Origin: Desulfobulbaceae bacterium UBA5611 | Lineage (GTDB): Bacteria > Desulfobacterota > Desulfobulbia > Desulfobulbales > Desulfocapsaceae | Length of the DNA: 64,000 nucleotides | Assembly (NCBI GenBank): GCA_002424635.1 | Contig: DIKT01000029.1 | Coordinates: forward strand, 1-64,000 | Direction of reading: 5' to 3' | In this document: one piece after another, positions 29,501 to 35,727 of the stretch | Position numbering within the stretch: position 1 is the first letter of the stretch | Layout: each line of letters begins with the position of its first letter | Position numbers and translations under genes: made by a program | Notes under the pieces: model-generated | Told to the model about the DNA's origin: nothing | The model's input: only the letters and a program-made list of their open reading frames with translations | Database searches by the model: none

Positions 29501-29749
29501 AGCCTGTTGCCACCCCGGCATCACATGCCGCCATTGCAGGAACAAAATGATACTGATAGCCAGCAGAATGGCAAGTAGTGTTACCCAGAGAGCTCGCCGC
29601 CAGAGCCAGGGACCCGGACTATGAATGTCGCCGTTGTCATCCTTGTAAACCAGGACCGTGCGGCTGAAGCCCTGGCGGGCTAAGCCCCGGAGAGCTTTTC
29701 GCGCTTCATCTTGTGTTGCAAAGTAAGCAATAAGAACGCCAATATCCAT
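20567..29749 (-). CDS. Cyclic beta-1,2-glucan synthase (GT84-GH94)
   Basis: A 3060-residue membrane enzyme related to NdvB/ChvB/Cgs, which polymerises UDP-glucose into beta-1,2-glucan, sets chain length and cyclises it. Two N-terminal helices lie near residues 50-72 and 80-104 and further helix groups near 565-620 and 950-1140. The GT84 part contains FLITLDSDTHLPHASARRM and the HRWIRGDWQ stretch. A glycoamylase-like part contains GISESAFANMD and MAHHHGMAFLALIN. The C-terminal GH94 part includes GTGDWNDGLN (general-acid Asp). The first about 45 residues (MDIGVLIAYFATQDEARKAL) form an extra small alpha/beta domain like general-stress 17M proteins. It follows the DUF748 gene by 110 bp. Periplasmic cyclic glucans serve osmoadaptation, consistent with the nearby stress genes. 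Confidence 0.93.
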   Translation of the reverse strand: MDIGVLIAYFATQDEARKALRGLARQGFSRTVLVYKDDNGDIHSPGPWLWRRALWVTLLAILLAISIILFLQWRHVMPGWQQALLLPILIIGCISSSVLAALFWFRHFRYHVGPAVINNYSRSLMSGESLLILQAPCESLARPLALLRESGDISPVLFVMHPRQERRAEARRPEVKLLPAQVLEHAQRHAREQKVEKLRPQRNTELLKRFKKSRDWVRHICAQLAAASRLEQKSTPAADWILDNEYILEGNARAVLSNLPRRYYQQLPILASEPYRGMPCIYGLAKDLVSHTEMCLNRDNILAYIEAYQSVRPLTIGELWAIPQMLRFALIESIQSLAVTALADLREHQLADFWANRLIAANRRDSNQLFTILSELAKAEPHPTPYFGAQLVGLLYDEAAALAPIKNWLERTLKVLLPDLHRYEMNRQTREQLASGNAFTSLRQLAMLDWRDIFEQLSRVEQVLRHDPAGIYPQMDFITRDRCRRAIEELARLADVTEEYLAERVVKLATTTQQEAINDDKLRHVGTWLIGSGRAELARQFACRESRRHRTLAWIYRNHTAIYTLGIAGFTAFFIFLVIFGMRPLAGQTGSLPAVFVVLVFFLLIPVSQLAIQLVNYLITRLLPPIPLPKMDFEDTGIPDAFRTLVVVPMLLENTETIRAEAEKLEIRYLANRDDNLFFSLFSDYTDSDTSVREEDSWLLQTAVTCIEELNHQHEGERFFLFHRERSWSDSEQKFIGWERKRGKLEELNRLIDGTRPETAPSLVYVGDQDRLADIRFLITLDSDTHLPHASARRMVETLAHPLNQPCFDEAGKIISGYTIVQPRVSPTLPSTNGSIFSRLFSDAVGVDPYTQLVSDVYQDLSGEGSYHGKGIYDVRAFSRLLTGRLPAERVLSHDLLEGSYVRVALASDIELYDDFPLEYQKYNSRAHRWIRGDWQIAGWLLPRVPQPAGTSEVNPLSLLNRWKILDNLRRSLLPAASLALLFAAWLLSSRAGAIASLVVGLQLFFQPLTQPLTIATTSESLKYFSPAKLLHDLLRACADAALLPHQALLTLDAIIRACYRSIFSKHLLLEWTAQTSHWWNVSRRQPLFVASMAIGSIFSLMVGWSIRQIRPDNLPQAAPWLILWLLSPLLVWILNLQPVRQQQTQALPEIDRRFLRQIARRTWRYFSTFVSADTLWLPPDNYQVAHQDRLAMRTSPTNIGLWMTSTLGAHDAGYLTIDQVIALLTSTMDTINRLERYKGHLLNWYDIQTLVPLEPRYVSAVDSGNLLGALWTLEKGLDELMHGPLLDGKAFAGLADTGEILKKHVALEGITILDRRSLDQLLTEWNAAPTTISDLLHLQRRTEVNVKSVIAAAGVIPWAAELKQQAAAWAHNRDSYLSWIEILAEKTEEELAILGPVAQLAIKKDLSCPPSLHDLARNQINSILILTAIREENSLVAPVISAWIDRVRAAFVNAQWLAGETLGQAERLIDRIRELSAALDMRFLYDAKRKLFAIGFNVSTDLLDDSSYDLLASEARFGSFIAIARGDVPIEHWFSMNRPYGALGNRRVLLSWAGTMFEYLMPLLFQRSYDNSLLDKAAREAVTAQIAYGRKRHVPWGISESAFANMDLNKTYQYKAFGVPALGLKRGLEEQLVIAPYATLLALNVAPQETMKNLKLLAGLGMLGDYGYFEAMDFSRQTQRQGKHGVIIKAYMAHHHGMAFLALINFLHDNPFPRRFHSDTRVRAFELLLQERIPILPTLHISSTRQSEPVLHTGELITPTGSTFTTPHTATPKTLLLSNGRYDLMVTNSGGGYSQWTGQELTRWRSDPTCDAMGSFCYLYEAAQNHLWSTTYHPVGGKVTQYAVDFTRDRAVFRRDDNGVHTETEVIVSPEDDVEVRRITLINHSAQVRRLALTTYVELSMAPHNADRQHPAFNKLFIQTEALTEQQALLAFRRPRSDNEPPLFVGHRLILQHTNGDNCPPEEDWQFETDRRRFIGRGRTMANPMGAMQDLGNNQGFVLEPCLSLRHNITLEPGQRLQLSLLLAAGSSREQVMLLMAKYCEPQAVTRAMDFAWGSAQQELQMLHIQPDEARRFQKLASHLLFPNSNFRAPGHRLAENRKGQAGLWPYGISGDLPITLVTIGKTWDISLARQMLQAHTYWRMHGLPTDLVILNEEAGGYERPLMERLERLIQANAVFNRNDQPGGVFLRNAAVIPEEDLKLLKFAASIVLVAARGTLPRQLGIPVEVHALREKVALKRVAGEPSAPLPFMELHYFNSLGGFTPDGREYAIYLGPETNTPAPWVNVIANPSFGTMVSETGTGFTWYGNSQRNRLTGWSNDPVLDPASEALYLRDEESGLFWSPTAAPIREDTAYRARHGAGYSVFEHNSNGIEQELTVFVPVDDDGGQPIKLQQLRLINASSRRRRLSLTYYVELILGENRETSQMHVITSWDDETRTLLAQNLYHSEYPERVAFVALTPSADSYGGDRTAFIGRNRSLANPAAMGLTRLSERTGAGLDPCAALRIYVDLAPGERREIICMLGQAESVDQARQLVLRFQADLAFDETLAQTKSWWDSLLGTVEVHTPDLAADLLINRWLQYQSLSCRLWARSAFYQSGGAFGFRDQLQDVLAFLYSRPQLARDQILLAASRQFQEGDVQHWWHEPTGAGIRSRFSDDLLWLPYVVGHYVRTTGDLQILQTELPFLKAPLLTDEQHEVFSIPEVTLERATLFEHCRRAVSRGLTIGPHGLPLIGTGDWNDGLNLVGAEGKGESVWLGWFLCELLQGMVEMSRLLQQPEMSLSYQEERSALIERIEKAGWDGEWYLRGTFDDGSPLGSAGNTEARIDSLPQSWAWLCGAADPQRAEQGLESAWQHLVCQDERLVLLFTPPFDKSEPSPGYIRSYPPGVRENGGQYTHAGLWMAMAMARKGDGERAVQLLRILNPIENARDATAVWHYGVEPYVVAADVYRLPGRIGQGGWTWYTGSAAWMYRVWVEEVLGLHIDHDRMQIKPVIPAAWEGFSLRYRHEGTLYQIEVENPDHCVCGVAWVEMDGQRLADGFIPLEKGLITHNIIVRMGDRQDVA

Positions 29750-29859
29750 GTTTCCTTTTCACGCTGGGAGCGGTATCAAAATGGTGAATAATTTCACAGA
29801 TTACAGCTTGGTTTGCCGGCTTGCTATGGCTGGCTATTAATCAATAGCCAATCTTTTTC

Positions 29860-31452
29860 TTAAGACTGTGGCTGCTGGTTCACCTCCTGTTCGAAACCGG
29901 GGAGGATGGCCTGAAAAAAGGCATTGCGAATCAGATTGACGATAATTTGCAGGATGCTGGTATCCGGATCATCCAGTGGCCCCGAGATATCAGTTTGAGT
30001 GGCCACTTGCTGGTGAGGGCGATTTGTCAGTAATTCGGTAAAGACTTTCACGGCCCCCACATAGAGTTTATGAAAGATACCCTTCTCTTCAGGGGTACGC
30101 ATATCAGTGACTTCCATATTCTGGAAGATGGGCTTGACATAACCCTGCACCTCATTGTTGCGAATCGTCATCTCGGAAAAGAATGAAAAATCTCCTTTTT
30201 TGATATCAAATTTACCGTAAGCCTGAAAAATATTGCTCATCGCTCGCATATCTGTATTTTCGATAGCTATTTTCAGGTCCAGATGCGGGCTCCTGCTTTC
30301 CGGTCGGAAGGTGCCGGTAATCTCAGTGGCGCCGGAGCCTAAAAAACGTCCATGCAGCTGGAATGCCGAGGAACCCTCAGCAAGCTGGTTACTGAAATCC
30401 TTAACGGTCGCCTCGATATGATCGGCATATATACGGATCTTCGGATCAGTGGTCTGATTGAAATAGCCCAGTGTGCCTTTGGTAATTTTCATCAGATCAA
30501 CCCGGATGATAGCGCCAGGCGCATTACTCATCTCCCTGGCGGCCTTGGTGGCCTGTTGCACCTGTTGCTGCTGCTTGGCTTCGGTCTCAGGGCGCAGGTC
30601 ATAATCAGCATCAAGCCCCGTGAGCTCAATGGTCTCTAAGTGGATCTCGCTTTTTTTCGCTGCCAATTCCATCTTGCCGGTGGCGGACAATGCTCCCTGA
30701 CGAATGGCCAGGTTCTGGCGCTGCATGATCGGTTTGAAATAACCAAGATCGATGTCTTTAAGGTCCGCCTGGCCTTTAAAGCCAAGACGTGGTTTCTGGA
30801 GAAAATTGGCATGACCGTCCAGGTGAAGCTGCCCCTGGTCAAAGATGACGGCGCTGGCTATAACCGGTGAGGGATAGGTCTGATCGGGCGTGAAAATATT
30901 GCGGATATTGGTGGCCTCAAGCAATATTGCGCTGGCGTGCAGCGGTGGATTAGGACCTTCGTCTAGATAAGTCAGCTCACCATTATTAACCTTCAAAACA
31001 TCGATTTGCAGCGGGTAAACCGCCAGGAGAGCGTCCTGCCACCCTTTCCGGGCCAAATTGGTGTCACTGGTTACCTCTTTTCTGGCCTGCTGCAGATTGA
31101 TATAGAGTTTGGGCCGGTCAATTAACAGATCACCGACCAGACTGCCTTTGATAAGGGCCCGCCAATGAATACTGGCATGCAGACGTTCGATCTTGGCGAC
31201 CGGCGGCTCCGGAATGTCATTCTGGATGAGGACGAGATTGTCTAAGGTCAAAGACATCCCGATCGGATGAAAAAAAGCCTTGCCGACCCTGACCGTATAG
31301 TCCGTCAGGCTCTGATTCATCTGCCGTTCGGCATACTGACGTAAGGCCTTGATGTTTATTAGATAGGAAAAGACGGTGAGCAGAAAAAAGAACCCGCCAA
31401 TCACCAGGGTCCATTTCCAGACCCGGCTTTTAGGGAAGCGAACATTGACCAT
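29860..31452 (-). CDS. DUF748 / AsmA-like envelope protein
   Basis: A 530-residue protein with one N-terminal membrane anchor (residues about 14-32) and a long periplasmic part. The phrases VRVGKAFFHPIGMSLTLDNLVL, IDRPKLYINL, HLDLKIAIENTDM, FDIKKGDFSFFSEM and TDISGPLDDPDTS are typical of DUF748 and the wider AsmA/TamB-type bridge proteins, which are implicated in lipid transport and outer-membrane homeostasis. GGAGACTTT precedes the ATG. It stands 110 bp upstream of the glucan synthase on the same strand, so the two may share a transcript and a role in envelope osmoprotection; that link is inferred. Confidence 0.88.
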   Translation of the reverse strand: MVNVRFPKSRVWKWTLVIGGFFFLLTVFSYLINIKALRQYAERQMNQSLTDYTVRVGKAFFHPIGMSLTLDNLVLIQNDIPEPPVAKIERLHASIHWRALIKGSLVGDLLIDRPKLYINLQQARKEVTSDTNLARKGWQDALLAVYPLQIDVLKVNNGELTYLDEGPNPPLHASAILLEATNIRNIFTPDQTYPSPVIASAVIFDQGQLHLDGHANFLQKPRLGFKGQADLKDIDLGYFKPIMQRQNLAIRQGALSATGKMELAAKKSEIHLETIELTGLDADYDLRPETEAKQQQQVQQATKAAREMSNAPGAIIRVDLMKITKGTLGYFNQTTDPKIRIYADHIEATVKDFSNQLAEGSSAFQLHGRFLGSGATEITGTFRPESRSPHLDLKIAIENTDMRAMSNIFQAYGKFDIKKGDFSFFSEMTIRNNEVQGYVKPIFQNMEVTDMRTPEEKGIFHKLYVGAVKVFTELLTNRPHQQVATQTDISGPLDDPDTSILQIIVNLIRNAFFQAILPGFEQEVNQQPQS

Positions 31453-31494
31453 AAAGTCTCCGAAAGTATCTTTTTTTGACCGTACGAATTAAAA

Positions 31495-31680
31495 TTAACC
31501 GGTAATCACTGACCGGCCGGCCCGGGCCAGCAGATAGGCCGTGGTCATGCCGGCTATCCCGGCCCCGACAATACAGACATCGGCATGCATATCCTTGCTG
31601 AGTGGCGATGCTTCCGGCACTTCAGCTGTGGCCATCCAAATCGATGTGGTTTGTCCCGCATTGTTATCCATGGCTGTCAT
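31495..31680 (-). pseudogene. N-terminal remnant of a FAD-dependent oxidoreductase
   Basis: A 61-residue frame containing SIWMATAEVPE and a complete Rossmann dinucleotide motif DVCIVGAGIAGMTTAYLLA, then ending four residues later. The pattern fits the start of DadA-type oxidoreductases carrying a C-terminal Rieske domain, normally about 500 residues. Nothing of the rest is visible before the next gene at 31452, so a deletion probably removed the bulk. A functional 61-residue product is unlikely. Confidence 0.7.
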
Positions 31681-31807
31681 CCCTTGTCAATTCTTATTGG
31701 ATCTTTTTGATGGGAATGCTGCAAGCGGTCTTCAGCAAGAAGAGGCGGCAGAGAAAAGAACCTCAGCCACCTCTTTGCCCTGCCACTATGTAAGTAAATA
31801 CAGATAT

Positions 31808-32332
31808 TTATTTCATGTCCGAGCGATCAACATTATACCGCCTGTCGAGATCTGTCCGGTAGGTCTCATTGTCCAGATCAGGCCAGTTATTGGCATCAAA
31901 ACCTGGTTCATCTTTTAACTGTTCCTTGGAAACATTAAGAATCAACTCGGTATCATCGAAAAACATATCTTTATCTCGTTTGAACTGAAAGGCCGACAAT
32001 GGCACGGCATGCATCTTGTCACCGACCCCGAGAAAACCGCCATAAGCAACGGCGACATAGCGGACCTTACCCTTGGAATCAAGCATGATGTCTTTAACTT
32101 CGCCGATGTCTTCCCCTTGAGTGTTTTTAACATTCTTGCCAATTAAGTTGGAGCCCAGAATGGCAAAACCGCCCCTCATGGTGCTGGCACTCTTAGTCAT
32201 ATCGCCACTTTGCATTGTGGTAGTGGTTTGGGTGCTTCTGGTATCGTCTGCTGCAAAACCGGGCGCAGTGGCAAACAGAGCGGTAACAACAAAAACGCTG
32301 AGTCCGTAATACATCCTGGAATATTTTTTCAT
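31808..32332 (-). CDS. Exported PRC-barrel protein
   Basis: A 174-residue protein. The start at 32332 (MKKYSRMYYGLSV) has GGAGG upstream and a signal peptide ending Gly-Phe-Ala-Ala. A Thr-rich spacer (STQTTTTMQSGD) leads to a PRC-barrel domain, residues about 55-140, with NLIGKNVKNTQGEDIGEVKDIM and VRYVAVAYGGFLGVGDKMHAVP. The C terminus is charged. PRC-barrel proteins of this exported type are common in bacterial stress loci; their ligands are unknown. It follows the CsbD-like gene by about 160 bp on the same strand and is probably transcribed with it from the sigma-54 promoter at 32860-32874, apart from a weak hairpin (TGCCTT/AAGGCA, 32459-32475) between them. Confidence 0.88.
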   Translation of the reverse strand: MKKYSRMYYGLSVFVVTALFATAPGFAADDTRSTQTTTTMQSGDMTKSASTMRGGFAILGSNLIGKNVKNTQGEDIGEVKDIMLDSKGKVRYVAVAYGGFLGVGDKMHAVPLSAFQFKRDKDMFFDDTELILNVSKEQLKDEPGFDANNWPDLDNETYRTDLDRRYNVDRSDMK

Positions 32333-32494
32333 AACTATCCTCCTGGGTATGTTAAATATGAAAGTATGTATCGCCATTACTGACATCGGGACAGGGCATA
32401 GTTCTTACCTCGCCAGTATAAACTGAGCAGGCAGACAAGTGACAGTCAGATTAATTAATGCCTTACAGAAAGGCACTTATCCCGTTCATCGGGG

Positions 32495-32695
32495 TTATTG
32501 ATATCTGTTTTCAAAATCAGAAACCTGTCTTTCGGCCTCCTCTTTTTCAATACCATAACGTTCCTGTATCTTACCGATCAGCTCTTCGCGCTTGCCGTCG
32601 ATGACATCGAGGTCATCATCTGTGAGCTTGCCCCATTGTTGTTGGGCTTGTCCTTTGGCTTGTTTCCACATCCCTTTGATTTGATCCCAATTCAT
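32495..32695 (-). CDS. CsbD-family stress protein
   Basis: A 66-residue hydrophilic protein. The start at 32695 gives MNWDQIKGMWKQAKGQAQQQWG, the classic CsbD N terminus, followed by KLTDDDLDVIDGKREELIGKIQERYG. AAGGAG lies close upstream. CsbD proteins are general-stress proteins (sigma-B regulon in Bacillus, YjbJ in E. coli) of unknown biochemical role. The leader is about 154 nt from the sigma-54 promoter at 32860-32874 and contains CCCTGCTGACGG followed by T7, which could pair with upstream AGCAGG or CCGTCA in alternative ways. A class 1 activator element sits 100 bp beyond the -24 box. Confidence 0.92.
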   Translation of the reverse strand: MNWDQIKGMWKQAKGQAQQQWGKLTDDDLDVIDGKREELIGKIQERYGIEKEEAERQVSDFENRYQ

Positions 32696-32859
32696 GATAT
32701 TGCTCCTTGTTATTGTTGAGCTTCGATAATCCACTCCATGTGGATATCAGAAAAAAACCGTCAGCAGGGCCAATAGCATTTACATAAGTAAGGAAAGATG
32801 ACGGCTGACCTGCTTTAGGCGCGAGCAACTCTTGCAAACGCACTTCACTAAGAAATAAT

Positions 32860-32874
32860 GCAAGCCTTGTGCCG
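32860..32874 (-). promoter_or_regulatory. Sigma-54 promoter of the csbD-like gene
   Basis: Minus strand reads CGGCAC, AAGGC, TTGCAT, nearly the full -24/-12 consensus with exact spacing. The predicted start is near 32849. The rest of 32696-33022 holds the leader and the class 1 element and no gene. Confidence 0.75.
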
Positions 32875-32972
32875 AGTTTTTATCTGTCATAATACCCACC
32901 CCATCTTCCTGAATTGTGATAATTTCTTAAAGTCATTACCAGGCGGGCGGTTAGCAAGAGCTGGATGTTAAA

Positions 32973-33003
32973 GGTTATATATAACCAGTGGCCATATATG
33001 ACC
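32973..33003 (-). promoter_or_regulatory. Class 1 upstream element (copy C)
   Basis: Plus strand: the perfect palindrome GGTTATATATAACC, A, GTGG, then CCATATATGACC. It is colinear with the copies at 2069 and 3607 and starts 100 bp from the -24 GG at 32873. This copy has the most symmetric left half and is the best guide to the half-site. Confidence 0.7.
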
Positions 33004-33022
33004 CTGCTGTGCTCTGTCGTCA

Positions 33023-33607
33023 TCAAGTATTGAAGTATTCTATCAACACGAGCAGGGCCAGAAGTGCCAAGGCAAAACCACAGACAAACCAGCCACGTGA
33101 TAAGGGTAGCAGATCCGAAAGCTGCATCTTACCGATATCGCCCCAGGTATCGATCGTGCGCTTGGTCCAGCCCGAGAGCTCTGCAAAAATCCACGAGCCG
33201 GCGATAAGCCCGGCCATACCGAACAGCGCATCCCAGTTTCCCTGGCCGAGGGCGGTTGTGGCTGTGCCCGGGCAGTAGCCCAGCAGGGCAAAACCGGCGC
33301 CGAACAGCAAACCGCCGATAATGTTAGAACCGATACGCGTTGGTGTAAGGTGCAGGTTCACTTTGGCAAAACGGTGCAGAGTAAATATGCCGCTCATGCC
33401 CACTATTATGGCTGTGAGCATGATCTTTACCACGGTCCAATCCTGGAACAATAGTTGGCCAATCAGGATATGATATTTGCCGACCCCGCCTTTTTGTAAC
33501 AGAAAGCCAAAGATCAAACCAAATATCAGACCGGAAAGCAGTGGGGCTGCCTTGGGCGAACTGGACGCCAGCGGTGATGGTGAAACGGTGCTGTCGGCTT
33601 TAGTCAT
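33023..33607 (-). CDS. YeeE/YedE-family sulfur transporter, PmpB-like half
   Basis: A 194-residue membrane protein with about four to five hydrophobic helices. It carries the YeeE signature GYCPGTATTALGQG (residues about 108-121), whose Cys is thought to relay thiosulfate or sulfane sulfur in TsuA-like carriers. The partner half, with CTSGHGISG, is fused to the end of the upstream gene (33615-35660), whose stop is seven bases away. Together they resemble the PmpA/PmpB pair found with sulfur-transferase genes. It is the last gene before the csbD regulatory region. Substrate assignment rests on family knowledge. Confidence 0.88.
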   Translation of the reverse strand: MTKADSTVSPSPLASSSPKAAPLLSGLIFGLIFGFLLQKGGVGKYHILIGQLLFQDWTVVKIMLTAIIVGMSGIFTLHRFAKVNLHLTPTRIGSNIIGGLLFGAGFALLGYCPGTATTALGQGNWDALFGMAGLIAGSWIFAELSGWTKRTIDTWGDIGKMQLSDLLPLSRGWFVCGFALALLALLVLIEYFNT

Positions 33608-33614
33608 AATTTTC

Positions 33615-35660
33615 TCATAGTGTGAAGAGCAGTCTGGCGATTGTGATCCCGCCGATGAAAAAGCAGATCACGGCGATCCAGGAGGCCAGGTTGAGCTGCA
33701 GGGTCCCACTGATGCCGTGACCGCTGGTACAGCCTCCGGCCAGGCGGGCGCCGAAGGCCATGAGCAGGCCGCCGGCAAAAGCTACCAGCGCCCGCAGCAG
33801 AGTGCTGTCGCCGAAACGGGCCGTCCACATGGATGGCAGCCATTGATTGACGAATTCGCCACCAGTGAGCGCGGCAATGGTCCCGCCGCCAATGGTGGCG
33901 ACAACAAAGACGAACTTCCAGTCCACCTGAGGCGGATTGTCGATGAAATAGGTAAGAGATGCCGTATGGCGGGGGGCGATCAGTTTGCCGAGAAAACCGG
34001 CCAGCTGGGCATAAAAAGAGGAGACCCCGATCGGTTTGTCGGCAAAATAAAAGGTCAGCCATGACAGCACACCGATACCCGTCCCGACTACATAAGGTGA
34101 CCAGGCCGCTCGTGAATAATCACCCGCCTCCATACCAGTTGCTGCTTCGGCAATTGTATAAAGGATACACAGCAGGGCAAAACAGCCGATAAAGAATGCC
34201 GAATGTTTAAACACTAACTGGTCATCAGCAGGCAGCTGGCGTTGTGGGCTAGTTTCTTCTGCTGCTGGTTCCCGGGCCACAGGGAACCCGGCAGCGACCC
34301 ACGCCTGCCAGCTGCCGGGGACGTTACAGACACAGCCGAACCCTTCTTTCTGCAGAATGCTCGTGGCCAGGCTGGCCCGATAGCCGTTGTCGCAATAGAC
34401 CGCCGTCGGCCTGGTTTTATCCAGGCTGTCTAAATGCTCAGGCAATTGGCCCAGAAAAATATGGCGGGCCTGGGGAATGTGGCCTTCTTGCCACTCGCTA
34501 GGCGTGCGTACATCAAGGAGCTGTAGATTTCCTCCGGCATTTCTGATGGCCTGGACCGTCATCTGGCCGATCTGAGCCAGCGGTAGTCCGGCATTATCCC
34601 AAGCCTGCATACCGCCGACCAGATAACCGGCGAACTTGCTGTAACCGGTGCGCAGCAGCAGGCGGATAATTTTTTCGAGCCGGTCATCGGCTTCCAGCAC
34701 CAGCAGGAGGGGCCGGGCAGGATCAAGCAGCCAGCCAGCCCAGAGGGAGAGCAGAGGTGAGCCGCCGATGTTGAGGGCGCCATGGATATGGCCGCCGCCA
34801 AAGGCCAGCATCATCCGGGTATCAATGAGAATATTGTCCTCGTTGGCAAGGGCCTGCTGGAATAAGGGGGCGGGAAGAGCGCGTATTGCCGGCAGTCGGC
34901 CCAGGACTGCCGGCCCGTTGGTGTTCAGCTGCTTCAGCCTCGGATAATAGGCAGGCATTGGCGGGGCGGTAGAGAGGACATAATCAATAAAACCATCTTC
35001 CTCATCAAACTGCAGTAAAGGATTGAAACGACGTTCATAACCAATGGTGCTGTGGCGCCGGTCACCAATGTTGACCCCACAGGGTGAGCCTTGACCATGG
35101 GCTGGATAAATAATTACATAATCAGCGAGTTTAAGATAAAAATCATGAATGGTATGGAACAGTTGCCCGGCCAATATTTTATCATGCTCACTACCGAGAA
35201 GATCAGGCCGGCCGACGGAATTGACAAACAGCGAATCGCCGGTGAGCACCCCCCAGGGATAGTAACGGCGCTTGTCATCAGCCAGCAGAAAAGCCACCAG
35301 CTCCGGGGTATGGCCGGGCGCATGCTTGACGGTAAGCAGCAGGGAACCGAATCTGAAGATGTCGCCATCTTTAATCACTTCATGGTCGAAGCCGTACTGG
35401 GCGCCGCCCTCATGACTGAGAAATATTTTCGCTGACTCGGCTCGGGCACCAAGCTCGCGCGCCCCACTGACGAAATCGACATGGATATGTGTTTCAAAGA
35501 TGTGGGTGATCGCCAGCTGCTTCGCCCGGGCGAGCTGCAGGTAACAGTCGACATCGGGACGTGGATCGAACACGGCAGCCACACCTTCGGCAGTATCGCC
35601 GAGCAGATAGGACAGCGCAGCAATACCTTCAGTTTGAATACATTCAAAAATAAGTGCCAT
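33615..35660 (-). CDS. Fusion: MBL-fold persulfide-dioxygenase-like, two rhodanese domains, YeeE/PmpA-like permease
   Basis: A 681-residue four-part protein. Residues 1-240 are an MBL fold like the CstB/ETHE1 group, with ETHIHVDFVSG, HAPGHTPE and PAHGQGS. Residues about 245-360 are a rhodanese-like domain without an obvious catalytic Cys (LIDTRMMLAFGGGHIHGA). Residues about 370-460 are a second rhodanese with LLDVRTPSEWQEGHIPQA and active-loop Cys in VYCDNGYRA. Residues about 485-681 form four to five helices with the YeeE signature GGCTSGHGISG. It should couple membrane passage of a sulfur species to sulfane-sulfur transfer or oxidation in the cytoplasm. The following gene supplies the matching PmpB half. 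The fusion to the permease is unusual. GAGG precedes the ATG. Confidence 0.88.
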   Translation of the reverse strand: MALIFECIQTEGIAALSYLLGDTAEGVAAVFDPRPDVDCYLQLARAKQLAITHIFETHIHVDFVSGARELGARAESAKIFLSHEGGAQYGFDHEVIKDGDIFRFGSLLLTVKHAPGHTPELVAFLLADDKRRYYPWGVLTGDSLFVNSVGRPDLLGSEHDKILAGQLFHTIHDFYLKLADYVIIYPAHGQGSPCGVNIGDRRHSTIGYERRFNPLLQFDEEDGFIDYVLSTAPPMPAYYPRLKQLNTNGPAVLGRLPAIRALPAPLFQQALANEDNILIDTRMMLAFGGGHIHGALNIGGSPLLSLWAGWLLDPARPLLLVLEADDRLEKIIRLLLRTGYSKFAGYLVGGMQAWDNAGLPLAQIGQMTVQAIRNAGGNLQLLDVRTPSEWQEGHIPQARHIFLGQLPEHLDSLDKTRPTAVYCDNGYRASLATSILQKEGFGCVCNVPGSWQAWVAAGFPVAREPAAEETSPQRQLPADDQLVFKHSAFFIGCFALLCILYTIAEAATGMEAGDYSRAAWSPYVVGTGIGVLSWLTFYFADKPIGVSSFYAQLAGFLGKLIAPRHTASLTYFIDNPPQVDWKFVFVVATIGGGTIAALTGGEFVNQWLPSMWTARFGDSTLLRALVAFAGGLLMAFGARLAGGCTSGHGISGTLQLNLASWIAVICFFIGGITIARLLFTL

Positions 35661-35727
35661 CAGGATGCCTCATTTTCTTATTGTTCCCTTTTATGAAGAT
35701 TGGTGCGCTGTACCTTTTGCTACCGGC

